DNA of 64,000 bases, taken from positions 1-64,000 of the forward strand of contig NZ_JACTVI010000003.1 of NCBI RefSeq assembly GCF_014495685.1, read 5' to 3'. This stretch comes from Streptomyces sp. TRM68367. Its GTDB lineage: Bacteria; Actinomycetota; Actinomycetes; Streptomycetales; Streptomycetaceae. Made by a program: the position numbers and the translations under genes. This document shows positions 44,371 through 52,818 of this stretch, one piece after another (the stretch's first letter is position 1; every line of letters starts with the position of its first letter). The notes beneath the pieces are model-generated. The model was given only the letters and a program-made list of their open reading frames with translations. It was not told the origin of the DNA and searched no databases.

Positions 44371-45203
44371 TGCAAGCCACCTTGGATGATCTCTCGACCG
44401 TTCCGCTCGACGACGTCCTCGACGACGTCGAGCGGCGGCTCGGTCGTCAGCTCAAGCGCGAGGACGGCCACTTCAGCAAGTACAACGGCACCGCCGGATT
44501 CCGAACCGACGAAGGCACATGGGTCCGGCTCGCCTGGCGACGTGCAGAGAAGATCGACACCCAGGCCTGGACCGGCTTCGAGGCTGCAGCCGCCATCGAT
44601 GGCGTGCCTCGGCCCGGATGGTCGGCAGCGGCCCTCTGGACCGACCAGACACGCGGCGTGGTGTGGCGTGCGGACGAGATGACGCTCGTGGACGAAGGGG
44701 CCCTCTCCTCCACGAGCGACATCACTGAGGACCCGGGACTGCCTGAGCAGTGGTGGATCGACCTCCGGACCGCCCTCACCAACCTCTCGGAGCACTCCAC
44801 GGATCGCGTGTCCATGGGGCAATCTCACTTGACCCGACGGATCCACGAGGTGTACGGCGACGACATCGATACCACGATCAACGACTGGGCCTGCGCCCAC
44901 GGCGACCTCGGCTTCGCCAACCTGTGCGGGCCCCGCCTGTCGATCATCGACTGGGAGAGCTGGGGCATGGGGCCGGCGGGCTGGGATGCAGCCTGTCTGT
45001 GGTCCGCAAGCTTGGCCGTGCCGACCTTTGCAGAGCGAGTCCTGTCCCTGTTCTCCGACGAGCTGTCCAGCCGTAGCGGCAAGCTGTCTCGCCTGCTGCT
45101 GTGCGCCAACGTCGAGCGTGCATACCGGCGGACGGGCAGGAAGGCGCCGCTGACGGACACCATGGCCACGATCGCCGAGTCGCTCTTGCGTGAACTGCGA
45201 TAG
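44370..45203 (+). CDS. Aminoglycoside-phosphotransferase-family protein
   Basis: A 277-aa protein with GTWVRLAWRRAEK in the N-lobe, catalytic loop CAHGDLGFANL and metal site IIDWESWGMGP, so probably an active small-molecule kinase. It closes the operon of peptide, oxygenase and reductase genes. Its GTG shares one base with the AKR stop. Phosphorylation of a product or intermediate, possibly as self-protection, is plausible. Confidence 0.8.
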   Translation: MQATLDDLSTVPLDDVLDDVERRLGRQLKREDGHFSKYNGTAGFRTDEGTWVRLAWRRAEKIDTQAWTGFEAAAAIDGVPRPGWSAAALWTDQTRGVVWRADEMTLVDEGALSSTSDITEDPGLPEQWWIDLRTALTNLSEHSTDRVSMGQSHLTRRIHEVYGDDIDTTINDWACAHGDLGFANLCGPRLSIIDWESWGMGPAGWDAACLWSASLAVPTFAERVLSLFSDELSSRSGKLSRLLLCANVERAYRRTGRKAPLTDTMATIAESLLRELR

Positions 45204-45542
45204 ACCTGTCAGCGCCTGGTCTCGACATTGCCGGGTCCTGATCACGAGCCGCCCTGTCCTTCGGCCTCCCCGTAGCCGGTGGGCAGGGCTTCGTCACGAT
45301 GCTCGCCAAGAAGGCAGGTTCAAGTAGTTGATGGCTGGACCAAGCGGTCACTCGTGTCTGCCATGCCATCCGTTGAGCTGATCAACAGATCGTCCGGCTG
45401 CTCGATGGTCTCGATGTGCCGGTGGGCTCATGATGAGACCTCCAGATGGCTTCACCCCACTCCCAGCGAAGCCCTCCGGGGTCATTCGAACACCCATCGC
45501 CGTAGGGCTCGGTGAACGACCGCCCAGTATCCCTCCGAAAAC
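45204..45542. other. Intergenic region between convergent genes, possible terminator
   Basis: No gene is supported here. GCCCTGTCC at 45251 pairs with GGGCAGGGC ending at 45289 (one mismatch) and may act as a terminator between the phosphotransferase and the converging regulator. The other reading frames give only short, unconvincing peptides. Confidence 0.45.
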
Positions 45543-46775
45543 TCAGCGGGAGTGCAGAGTGCGCATGTGCTGGACGAACTCGCGTGCCTCGCGATCGCCG
45601 TCGTACTGCTGGATTAGGACTGCGCTGAGATCGCCGGCCACCATCATCAGTGAAGGCAGGGACTGCCGGTCACCTTGGAGGGCCTGCTCGCCGTAAGCGA
45701 GGGCGGCTCCGAGGTCACCGCCTCGGGCAGCGACTACGCCCAGGGTGATCCGGGCCTCGGCGTTGCGCATGGGTGAACGCTCCGTACCGTCGAAGTCCGT
45801 ACCAGCTCGAAGGACTTCGTGGGCCAGGTTCTCGGAGAGATGGTTGTCGCCGACCTTGCGGTAGCAGTCCATGGAGTAGAAGTCCCACTTGCCGGGGTCC
45901 ACCACGAAGTGATTCTGCACGTTCTCCGGGTACGGCAAAGCCTCCAGGAGGCGGCGCCCGGCGTCGAGGGCAACCTCCGTCTGCCGCCGGTCCCCAATCC
46001 TCGCCCAGGCCTTAGCTTTCTGAGCCAACAACTGGACTGCCACGGACTGGTTGGGGGCAATGGCGAGCCCGTCGTCGGCCGCGGCGAGGACGCCGCGCAT
46101 GTCTCCGGTTGTGAGTGCGAACCAGGCGCGCATCTCGTGCGCCCACCCTTGAATTCCTGAGTGTCCGACCTCGCGACCGATCGACAGTGCGGCCTGCCGA
46201 GTGGCCTCCGCGTGGGTGCGGGTCGCACCTCCGCTGTCGTACTCGACGCAGCCCACAAGCAAGGTGAGCATGCCTGCAAGGGCGAGGACGTCTCGGTGCT
46301 GTCCGAGTGTGAGGCGCTGGTGCTGCATGCCAGCGACTCGGTGGAGCCAGGCTCTGCCCTCGACCAGCAGTTGGTCGCCGGGCATGTAGGCGTACTCCGA
46401 GCAGAGCCTGTCCACGGTGATACGGAGCGCATCCAAGGTGGCCTCGTCGACGTCTGAGGCGCGCAGCCGGGCGACGATCTCTACGGTGTCCATGCCGGAG
46501 ACGTCCCGCACCTCGGCGTTCCCGTCCCGGAGATGGTCTACCGGGAAGAAGGCGTGGGTCGTTGTGCCGAAGACGGCCGCGATCAGCGCCTTGTGGTCCC
46601 GGGGCTCGACTGCCCCGGACTCCCAGCGGCGCCAGGATCGCGCGAGCGTCCGCTCATCGGGTAGATCGTGGCTTGAGTGGGCGCGCATGGCACGGGCTGC
46701 ATCGAGGGGACTCCAGCTACGGGCGGCGCGCTCGGACTCCATGCGCCTTGACCAGACGGGGCGGTCGTCGATCAT
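45543..46775 (-). CDS. XRE-type regulator with TPR-like C-terminus
   Basis: A 410-aa protein. The N-terminal part (SPLDAARAMRAHSSHDLPDE, RSWRRWESGAVEPRDHKALI) is a divergent HTH as in Streptomyces XRE-TPR proteins; the remaining 300 residues are helical repeats. It lacks the zinc ribbon of the other regulators. GAGGG precedes the ATG. It runs divergently from the zinc-ribbon regulator at 47056 across a 280-nt gap in which no double-palindrome motif was found. Confidence 0.75.
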   Translation of the reverse strand: MIDDRPVWSRRMESERAARSWSPLDAARAMRAHSSHDLPDERTLARSWRRWESGAVEPRDHKALIAAVFGTTTHAFFPVDHLRDGNAEVRDVSGMDTVEIVARLRASDVDEATLDALRITVDRLCSEYAYMPGDQLLVEGRAWLHRVAGMQHQRLTLGQHRDVLALAGMLTLLVGCVEYDSGGATRTHAEATRQAALSIGREVGHSGIQGWAHEMRAWFALTTGDMRGVLAAADDGLAIAPNQSVAVQLLAQKAKAWARIGDRRQTEVALDAGRRLLEALPYPENVQNHFVVDPGKWDFYSMDCYRKVGDNHLSENLAHEVLRAGTDFDGTERSPMRNAEARITLGVVAARGGDLGAALAYGEQALQGDRQSLPSLMMVAGDLSAVLIQQYDGDREAREFVQHMRTLHSR

Positions 46776-47055
46776 GCCGTGCCCTCCATCTCATCCGTCC
46801 GGCGTTCTCTGTCAGACGAGTCTTGCACGCAGAATCGACCCCTCGCGGGCGGACAGCGGGGACAGCGCAGGGGCACTTGAAGTGACCCCCATGTCCACCC
46901 TTTCGACGGTAACCGTCCGCATACAGAGTGTCGATCGCGTGGTGGCGTTGGGCCCTACCGCGTTGATCGCCGAGGGGCCTGGGTGGAATGAGCGGCGCAG
47001 CGGCATCGATGGATGCGAACAAATCAGCATGCCCGACGGGGACGAGGGGATAGCG

Positions 47056-47490
47056 GTGCTAAAAGAAGGTTATGCCGGGGCGAATGCGATCACCGAACGC
47101 TACCGTCGCTGTTCTCGGTGCGGCTGCCGCCTCAGCCGCTACAACGGCGATTCACGCTGTGGTGGATGTCAGCGAGTCCCCGCGGGTTTACCCCCGAGGC
47201 AACCGCGAGTGCTGCCCGAGGTGTGGACGGATGCGGGTGTTCAGGCGGCGCTTGCCGCCAGAGACTTCGGGAGGTTGTGCACTCTCGTACGGGCAGTCAG
47301 CGGCCTACGTCAAGATGACATGGTCACGCTAACCGGGCTGAGTCAGCCGTTCCTGTCGATGCTGGAAACGGGTGCACGCCGTCTGACGAACATCGACAAG
47401 ATCATCATTCTCCTCGATGGACTGGGTACGCCAGCCGAACTCACCGGTCCGATGCTGCGCTCCTCGACTGCAGAACCAGACGACGACTAG
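47056..47490 (+). CDS. Short zinc-ribbon/HTH regulator
   Basis: A 144-aa protein with zinc ribbon CSRCGCRLSRYNGDSRCGGC and HTH LRQDDMVTLTGLSQPFLSML, RRLTNIDKI, closing LLDGLGTPAELTGPML. It lacks the TPR region of the long paralogues. The GTG at 47056 follows GAGGGG by 7 nt. An ATG at 47029 is an alternative. The gene ends 41 nt before a double-palindrome operator and lies directly before the pentapeptide/P450 operon, so it is a candidate cluster regulator. Confidence 0.8.
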   Translation: MLKEGYAGANAITERYRRCSRCGCRLSRYNGDSRCGGCQRVPAGLPPRQPRVLPEVWTDAGVQAALAARDFGRLCTLVRAVSGLRQDDMVTLTGLSQPFLSMLETGARRLTNIDKIIILLDGLGTPAELTGPMLRSSTAEPDDD

Positions 47491-47530
47491 ACATGCAGAA
47501 CAACACTGATCACGCGGCGCGCCGTCGACT

Positions 47531-47558
47531 ATCACCCCCGTGATATCACCGCCGAGAT
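47531..47558. promoter_or_regulatory. Operator-like double palindrome, site 4
   Basis: Half-sites ATCAC, GTGAT, ATCAC and GAGAT with 4-nt gaps, matching 19 of 20 positions. It lies between the short regulator and the pentapeptide operon, 390 nt before the pentapeptide start. Confidence 0.75.
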
Positions 47559-47882
47559 GTGCCCTTCCGATGATTCCAGAGCACCCTCTAGGACGGGCCA
47601 ACGCGTCAGCGGGTGCCAGCCCGTCAGCCGGGGCTCGCGTGCGTCCGGGCCTACACGACTGGATGGTTGAGGCGTCGTGCGGCGACAGCGGAGGTCAGCT
47701 GATCCCGCTGCGCCTGCGGCACACCTGATGCGGTTGTTCGTGCCGCCTCGCCGGTCGGGGTACCCGCGCCGACGCCCGCTGTTGGGGCAGAAGGAGCTGG
47801 GCCCAGCTGCGCATTACCGCAGCAGACCAGCTTATGAACGGCCGCCCACTCAGGACTCCCGCCCCCGTCCAAGGGGCGGGCC

Positions 47883-47902
47883 GCCCGGGGGGTCCCCCGG
47901 GC
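47883..47902. promoter_or_regulatory. Strong GC hairpin in the pentapeptide leader region
   Basis: GCCCGGGGG and CCCCCGGGC form a perfect 9-bp stem around a 2-nt loop, 45 nt before the pentapeptide start. It could be an attenuator or a processing/stability element for the transcript. The rest of 47559-47947 holds only weak ORFs (one of 52 codons at 47570 has no ribosome binding site). Confidence 0.5.
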
Positions 47903-47947
47903 CCGTTGCACCGCCGCCAACCAGCAACAAGGGGAAGGAGGACGGCC

Positions 47948-47965
47948 ATGACGTACGACCACTGA
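47948..47965 (+). CDS. Pentapeptide MTYDH, candidate minimal RiPP precursor (bytA-like)
   Basis: An 18-bp ORF, ATG to TGA, encodes Met-Thr-Tyr-Asp-His. It has one of the best ribosome binding sites in the window (AAGGAGG, 7-nt spacing), which a chance ORF would not need. It lies 80 nt before a P450 gene on the same strand. Biarylitide precursors (bytA) are also 18 bp, encode pentapeptides such as MRYYH with aromatic residue 3 and His 5, and precede a P450 (bytO) that cross-links the two side chains. Here position 3 is Tyr and 5 is His, while positions 2 (Thr) and 4 (Asp) are unusual. It might instead be a translational leader. Confidence 0.65.
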   Translation: MTYDH

Positions 47966-48045
47966 TCCCCAGCGTCGGGCCGGGGCCGGCACCCACTGGC
48001 CCCGGCTCGCTCTGGACACTCCGCCTTGACTCGCGAGGAGAGCCC

Positions 48046-49239
48046 ATGCCACCCACGGTCCCCATGCTCACGTATGACCCCCTGGATCCGGCGACGCTCG
48101 CCGACCCCTACCCGCGTCTTGCCGCGCTGCGGGAGACCAAGCCGGTGTTCTGGCATGAGGGCATGCGGTCCTGGGCCCTGACCCGGTACGCGGACTGTGT
48201 CGCCGTGCTCCGCGACCACACTCGGTTCGCCCGCGACCGGCGGCGCATGGGCGCCGAGGTGCCGGAGCCGTCCTTGAGCGTGCAGTCGATGGACCCGCCG
48301 CAGCAGGCGCCGGTGCGCTCACTGTTCATGAACGCGCTGCGGGCCCAGGACCTCGATGCCATTGAGGTGCGTGCCCGAAAACTGCTGGCCGCCCGGTTCG
48401 ATCAGCTCTCCGGCCGCGCGGAGTTCGACGTGATGGCGGAGATCGCGGCGCCGCTGTCGGTGGCAGTCATCTCGGACCTGCTGGGCGTCGACGAGCCCGA
48501 TCACGGCTCCTTCGCCCAGGTGTCGGACGCGATCATGAGGAGCATGGACGGCGGCCTCGATCCATCCGTCGTCGAGCCGGGCCGGATTGCCCGACAGGAG
48601 CTGAGCATGCTGGTGGAGTCGTGGTTCCTTACCAGCGGCCGACCTGGGCTGTTATCGCATGTCCGAGAGCACGCCCGCCATGCCTCCGATGCCGGCCTCG
48701 ACCGTTTCGTACGCAACACGGCCCGGGTGATGTTCCAGGGCGGTTACAGCACGATGGTCGCGGCTATCGGCAACGCCGTGCACTCTCTGTTGCAGAACCC
48801 CCACGCCCTTCAGCGAATGCGTGACACGGACCTGCTCCGCAGCGGCGTCGACGAACTGATTCGCTACGACGGGCCGGTGCAGGGCACGAGCCGGATCGCA
48901 ACCGAGACCTGCCAGATCGGCGGCGTCACCGTGACGGCGGGCGAGACCGTGACGGTCCTGTTCGCCGCAGCCAACCATGACCCGGCTCAGTTCCCCGACC
49001 CCGGCCGGCTGCTGCTGGACCGCTCGCCGAACCGCCACCTCGGCTACGGCTGGGGCACCCACGCCTGCATCGGCACAGTGCCCGCCCAGATGGCCCTGCG
49101 CGCCCTGGTGTCCAGCCTGGTGGAGCACGCGGCGCCTCTGAAAGCGGCTGCCGAGCCGCAGCGCCGCCGCGCCGCGACGATGCGCGCCTTCGACGTGCTG
49201 CCCGCCGCCTTCCACCCCGAGACGGGAGTACACAGGTGA
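48046..49239 (+). CDS. Cytochrome P450, candidate peptide cross-linking enzyme (bytO-like)
   Basis: A 397-aa P450 with heme loop GYGWGTHACIGTVPA (Cys341) and ExxR DELIRYDGP (E270/R273). The I-helix reads VMFQGGYSTMVAA: the usual acid-Thr pair is replaced, which is seen in P450s that do radical coupling rather than hydroxylation. It follows the pentapeptide gene by 80 nt and overlaps the next gene by 4 nt. The predicted role is a C-C or C-N cross-link between the Tyr and His of MTYDH. The ATG at 48046 follows GAGGAG. Confidence 0.85.
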   Translation: MPPTVPMLTYDPLDPATLADPYPRLAALRETKPVFWHEGMRSWALTRYADCVAVLRDHTRFARDRRRMGAEVPEPSLSVQSMDPPQQAPVRSLFMNALRAQDLDAIEVRARKLLAARFDQLSGRAEFDVMAEIAAPLSVAVISDLLGVDEPDHGSFAQVSDAIMRSMDGGLDPSVVEPGRIARQELSMLVESWFLTSGRPGLLSHVREHARHASDAGLDRFVRNTARVMFQGGYSTMVAAIGNAVHSLLQNPHALQRMRDTDLLRSGVDELIRYDGPVQGTSRIATETCQIGGVTVTAGETVTVLFAAANHDPAQFPDPGRLLLDRSPNRHLGYGWGTHACIGTVPAQMALRALVSSLVEHAAPLKAAAEPQRRRAATMRAFDVLPAAFHPETGVHR

Positions 49240-50633
49240 GGATCCTGATCGCCAATCACATCGACCCTGCCATCCGCGACCGTGGCGACCTGCGGGCCTG
49301 GACACAGCGTGTGCTGTGGTTCGCCCGGGCAGGCGACGTGGTCGTGCTGTGCGACGAGCCCGACCCGCAGTTCCTCACCTACCAGGCCTCGTTCACGGGC
49401 GTGGACCCGGCCAACCTGCATATCTTGGTGCCTCCGATCGGCCGCCATGGCGGCCGCCTGCTGGACCCCGAGAGCCTCACCAGTGACAAGTTCGTCCGTA
49501 CCGTCCGCGACGTACTCGGTGAGCGCGGGCCAGGCGGCGTCGAGGAGGTCTTCGCTCTATGGCCGTCGGCGCACGTGGCCCGTTTTGCCGCCGCGCTGGG
49601 CATCGAAGACCGGTTCCCAGGGGCTGACTTCTTCGCTCAGGGCGGTGGGGAACTGGGCAACAACAAGGCGACCTTCCGCGCGCTCGCGGCCGGAGCCGGA
49701 GTGCAGATCCCCGCCGGAGCCATTGCCCGCAGCGAACGGGAGGCCATCGACGCCACCACCACCCTGCTGGACGAGGTCGGTGCCGTCATGGTCAAGCAGG
49801 CCCACAACGGGGCGGGCGTGGGCAACCAGCTCCTGGTGCGCGACGCCTCCCTCGCGTCCGACCACGTCGGCGCGCGTCACCTCTACCACCTCGACAGTGG
49901 GGGCAGGGAGGCGATTGAGGCGTACTGGAAGGAACGCTGGGACTGGGCTTCCGCTTCCGGTCGCTTCCCAGCCGTCATTGAGGAGTTCGTCCCTGACGCG
50001 GCGTCCGTGTACTCGGAGCACTACGCCGCCGATGACGGAACGCAGCCGACGGAGATGGGGATGCTGCTGTACGTCGGGCGGCGCCTGAGCCACCAGATCG
50101 TGCCCCTGCGCGGGGTGGACGAGAACATCCGTGAGGAGTTGTTGGAGGGCGGGACGCGGCTGGCGGAGGTTTACCGGGCGCTTGGCTATCGCGGGCACCT
50201 GAGTGCGGACGCGATTGCCTTGCCGGACGGGCGGGTGGTGTTCACCGAGGTCAACGCTCAGGTTTCGGGAAGCCTGCACATCTACCAGGCCATTGCCCAC
50301 CGCATCGTCGATACCGCAGCCGCCCCCGAGCGGTCGGTGGTGGAGTATCACGTCCACCCGACCTGGGCCGTCCCCGACTTCGACGCATTTCTCGAGGCCG
50401 CCCATGAGCTCGGCTGCGGCTATGACCCCGCCACCCGCACGGGCGTCATCGTCTCCATGCCGGTCATCCCCATCGAACCCGGGCGCGCCCAGTTCGTGTT
50501 CTGCCTCGCCTACGCCACCGACGCCGATCGCCAGGCGATGTGGGACGCGCTCGACCAGCGGTTCGCGACAGTCCCCGCGGACACGTTTGCCGCGAGCGAC
50601 CACGTCGGCGTACCGGCCCGGCCCCGCTGCTGA
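49236..50633 (+). CDS. PGM1-type ATP-grasp peptide ligase
   Basis: A 465-aa ATP-grasp protein. The N-terminal pre-ATP-grasp region starts VRILIANHIDPA. The ATP-grasp core includes NNKATFRALAAGAGVQIPAG, VMVKQAHNGAGVGNQ and the metal site DGRVVFTEVNAQVSGS. The C-terminal segment (GCGYDPATRTGVIVSMP) matches the tail typical of peptide ligase PGM1-related proteins. PGM1 of pheganomycin joins a guanidino-acid cap to a ribosomal peptide. The GTG overlaps the P450 stop, so coupling with the pentapeptide and amidinotransferase fits that chemistry. Confidence 0.82.
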   Translation: MRILIANHIDPAIRDRGDLRAWTQRVLWFARAGDVVVLCDEPDPQFLTYQASFTGVDPANLHILVPPIGRHGGRLLDPESLTSDKFVRTVRDVLGERGPGGVEEVFALWPSAHVARFAAALGIEDRFPGADFFAQGGGELGNNKATFRALAAGAGVQIPAGAIARSEREAIDATTTLLDEVGAVMVKQAHNGAGVGNQLLVRDASLASDHVGARHLYHLDSGGREAIEAYWKERWDWASASGRFPAVIEEFVPDAASVYSEHYAADDGTQPTEMGMLLYVGRRLSHQIVPLRGVDENIREELLEGGTRLAEVYRALGYRGHLSADAIALPDGRVVFTEVNAQVSGSLHIYQAIAHRIVDTAAAPERSVVEYHVHPTWAVPDFDAFLEAAHELGCGYDPATRTGVIVSMPVIPIEPGRAQFVFCLAYATDADRQAMWDALDQRFATVPADTFAASDHVGVPARPRC

Positions 50634-50659
50634 CCCCGGACCTGGAGAGGGAATCCGTG

Positions 50660-51631
50660 ATGAGCACACCCGAACGCACCCAGCCCGCACCGCTCGCCGA
50701 GGCGGCTCGGCTCGCCTGTTCCTTCGACGCAGACCGTCTCCAAAGCGAGCTGGCCAAGGTCACCGGCCACCGCTGGAAGCCCCAGCGCATCCACGCCCCC
50801 GGCGGCAGCATCGGCCAGGCGGCCACCATTGACTGGCGGGTGCTGCCGCTGCGCAGCCCCGACGGCGACCCGGACCGTACCGACCCCGGCGGCCCCGGCC
50901 CGGTCGACTTCGCGCCCACCGTGTGGATCGACCGGCTGCCGTACCTGCGCGAGATCCTCGATGGAGTTCCGGCGCCGCTGAACGCCGTACGGCTGATGGC
51001 GCTCGGCCCGGGAGCCGTCTCCCGGCCCCACTGCGACCCGAAGTACGCGCTGCACCGCGGCTTCATGCGCCTGCACATCCCCCTCGTCACCCACCCCGGC
51101 GCGGTCCTCGTCCTCGACGGCGTGGAGCACTGCTGGCAGCCGGGCGATTTCTGGTACGGAGACTTTTCCCGGGAGCACCTGGTGCGCAACACGGGACCGG
51201 CGACCCGGGTGCACGCAGTCATCGACGCTTTGCTCACCCGCGAGTTGGCCGAACTGTTCCCCGTCGATTGGCAGGTCGCCCTCGCCCGTGCCGATGTGCT
51301 GTTCAACCAGCCCGCCCCCGCAGCCGCGCCCTGCCCCATCGCATTCCCGTACCCCGCCAGCCTTCCGAGCGGCCTCACCGACTTCGATCACGACCAGCCG
51401 CTGGACGGTCCCCTTCAACCCGTGCAGCTAAGCGAGGCTGACGGACATCTCAGCCTGACCACCGCCGACCGGACCTTCGCCCTTGTCCCGGTCAGACAGA
51501 GCGAGTTCCGCTTCGCCGGGTGGAGCGAGCAGCGCACCCTTCAGCTCACCGACGACGGCGTGGTGCTGCGAGCCCGCCACGGCCGCCAGCTCACCGAACG
51601 CCGCCTGCCGGCCGCGGCGAGCACCCGGTAA
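50660..51631 (+). CDS. Aspartyl/asparaginyl beta-hydroxylase-like oxygenase
   Basis: A 323-aa protein whose residues about 105-190 form an Asp/Asn (Asp_Arg_Hydrox-type) oxygenase domain: LMALGPGAVSRPHCDPKYAL (H124-x-D126), LHIPLVTHPGAVLVLDG, WYGDFSREHLVRN (H173) and a following Arg. The C-terminal 100 residues lack known motifs. The gene sits 26 nt after the ligase, with GAGAGGG upstream; a GTG one codon earlier is equally possible. The Asp of MTYDH is an obvious candidate for beta-hydroxylation. Confidence 0.8.
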   Translation: MSTPERTQPAPLAEAARLACSFDADRLQSELAKVTGHRWKPQRIHAPGGSIGQAATIDWRVLPLRSPDGDPDRTDPGGPGPVDFAPTVWIDRLPYLREILDGVPAPLNAVRLMALGPGAVSRPHCDPKYALHRGFMRLHIPLVTHPGAVLVLDGVEHCWQPGDFWYGDFSREHLVRNTGPATRVHAVIDALLTRELAELFPVDWQVALARADVLFNQPAPAAAPCPIAFPYPASLPSGLTDFDHDQPLDGPLQPVQLSEADGHLSLTTADRTFALVPVRQSEFRFAGWSEQRTLQLTDDGVVLRARHGRQLTERRLPAAASTR

Positions 51632-51672
51632 ACGCCCTGCCGAATCCCTCCCCGTCGCAGATGAGGAACCCC

Positions 51673-52818
51673 ATGCAGCTGACCAGCTACGACGACTTCA
51701 CTCCCCTGCGCGAGATCATCGTCGGCTCCGCAGAGAACTACCTATCCCACGAGCGTGACGTCACCTTCGAACTGTTCCACCACGAGAACCTGACCGGCTT
51801 CCGCTCCGACTGGGCCTACCCCCGCCTGACCGCCGCAGGCGGCGGTACGCCGCAGAGTTGGAGCATCAAGCGGCGCTTCACCGAGGAACTCCACCAGGAC
51901 GTCGAGGCACTGGCCGCCACGCTCGCCGATCTCGGCGTCACCGTGCACCGGCCTCTGCCGCTGCCGCCGAACGCCGCGTCCATCGCCGGGCTGGGCTGGC
52001 AGGCCGAGCCCACCCCGGCCCTGAACATCCGCGACAACACGCTGATCCTTGGCGACGAGATCATCGAGACACCGCCGGCGATCCGCTCCCGCTACCTGGA
52101 GACCCGCCTCCTGGCCCCGGTCTTCCGCCGCTACTACGAGGCTGGCGCCCGGTGGACGACCATGCCGCGCCCCACCCTCACCGATCTCTCCTTCGACCTG
52201 TCCTACGCCAGGGATGCCGCGACAACCCTGGGTGGACCCACCGAGCCCGTCGCCGACCCACAACCGAGCCCGTACGACGTCGGTTTCGAGATGATGCTCG
52301 ACGGCGCCCAGGTCCTGCGCCTGGGCCGCGATCTGGTCGTCAACATCGCCCAGGAGAACCACCGCCAGGGCGTGGACTGGTTGGAGCGGCACCTCGGCGA
52401 CCGATACCGCATCCATCGGGTGCACCGGATGGCCGACAACCACATCGATTCGATGCTGCTGGCATTGCGACCTGGGGTGTTCCTCGCCCGGCACGACGGC
52501 ATCCGCGACCTGCTGCCCGAGGCCCTACAAGCGTGGAAGTTCATCGTCCCGCCCGAGCCCGACCCAGGGGCGTTCCCCGCCTACGACGACACCGACCTGG
52601 TCCTCACCAGCCCGTACATCGACCTCAACGTCCTGTCCATCAACGAGGAGATGGTGCTCGTCAACGAAGACTGCACGAACCTGATCAAGGCCCTCGAAAG
52701 CGAAGGCTTCACCGTCGTTCCCGTACGGCACCGGCACCGTCGGCTCTTCGGCGGCGGCTTCCACTGCTTCACCCTCGACACGGTCCGTGACGGCTCCCAC
52801 GAGGACTATCTGTCGTGA
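51673..52818 (+). CDS. Amidinotransferase (glycine/inosamine amidinotransferase-like)
   Basis: A 381-aa protein of the arginine:X amidinotransferase family. It opens DDFTPLREIIVGSAENYL, carries the catalytic Asp region VGFEMMLDGAQVLRLGRDLV (in outline), the His in RMADNHIDSML, and nucleophile Cys365 in GGGFHCFTLD. Such enzymes move the amidino group of arginine onto an amine to make a guanidine. The ATG at 51673 follows GAGGA. In pheganomycin-type pathways this step supplies the guanidino acid used by PGM1. Confidence 0.88.
   Translation: MQLTSYDDFTPLREIIVGSAENYLSHERDVTFELFHHENLTGFRSDWAYPRLTAAGGGTPQSWSIKRRFTEELHQDVEALAATLADLGVTVHRPLPLPPNAASIAGLGWQAEPTPALNIRDNTLILGDEIIETPPAIRSRYLETRLLAPVFRRYYEAGARWTTMPRPTLTDLSFDLSYARDAATTLGGPTEPVADPQPSPYDVGFEMMLDGAQVLRLGRDLVVNIAQENHRQGVDWLERHLGDRYRIHRVHRMADNHIDSMLLALRPGVFLARHDGIRDLLPEALQAWKFIVPPEPDPGAFPAYDDTDLVLTSPYIDLNVLSINEEMVLVNEDCTNLIKALESEGFTVVPVRHRHRRLFGGGFHCFTLDTVRDGSHEDYLS

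Noticed and set aside
47570..47728. 52-codon ORF between operator site 4 and the pentapeptide
   Set aside because: No ribosome binding site and a biased, low-complexity composition; kept only as part of the leader description.
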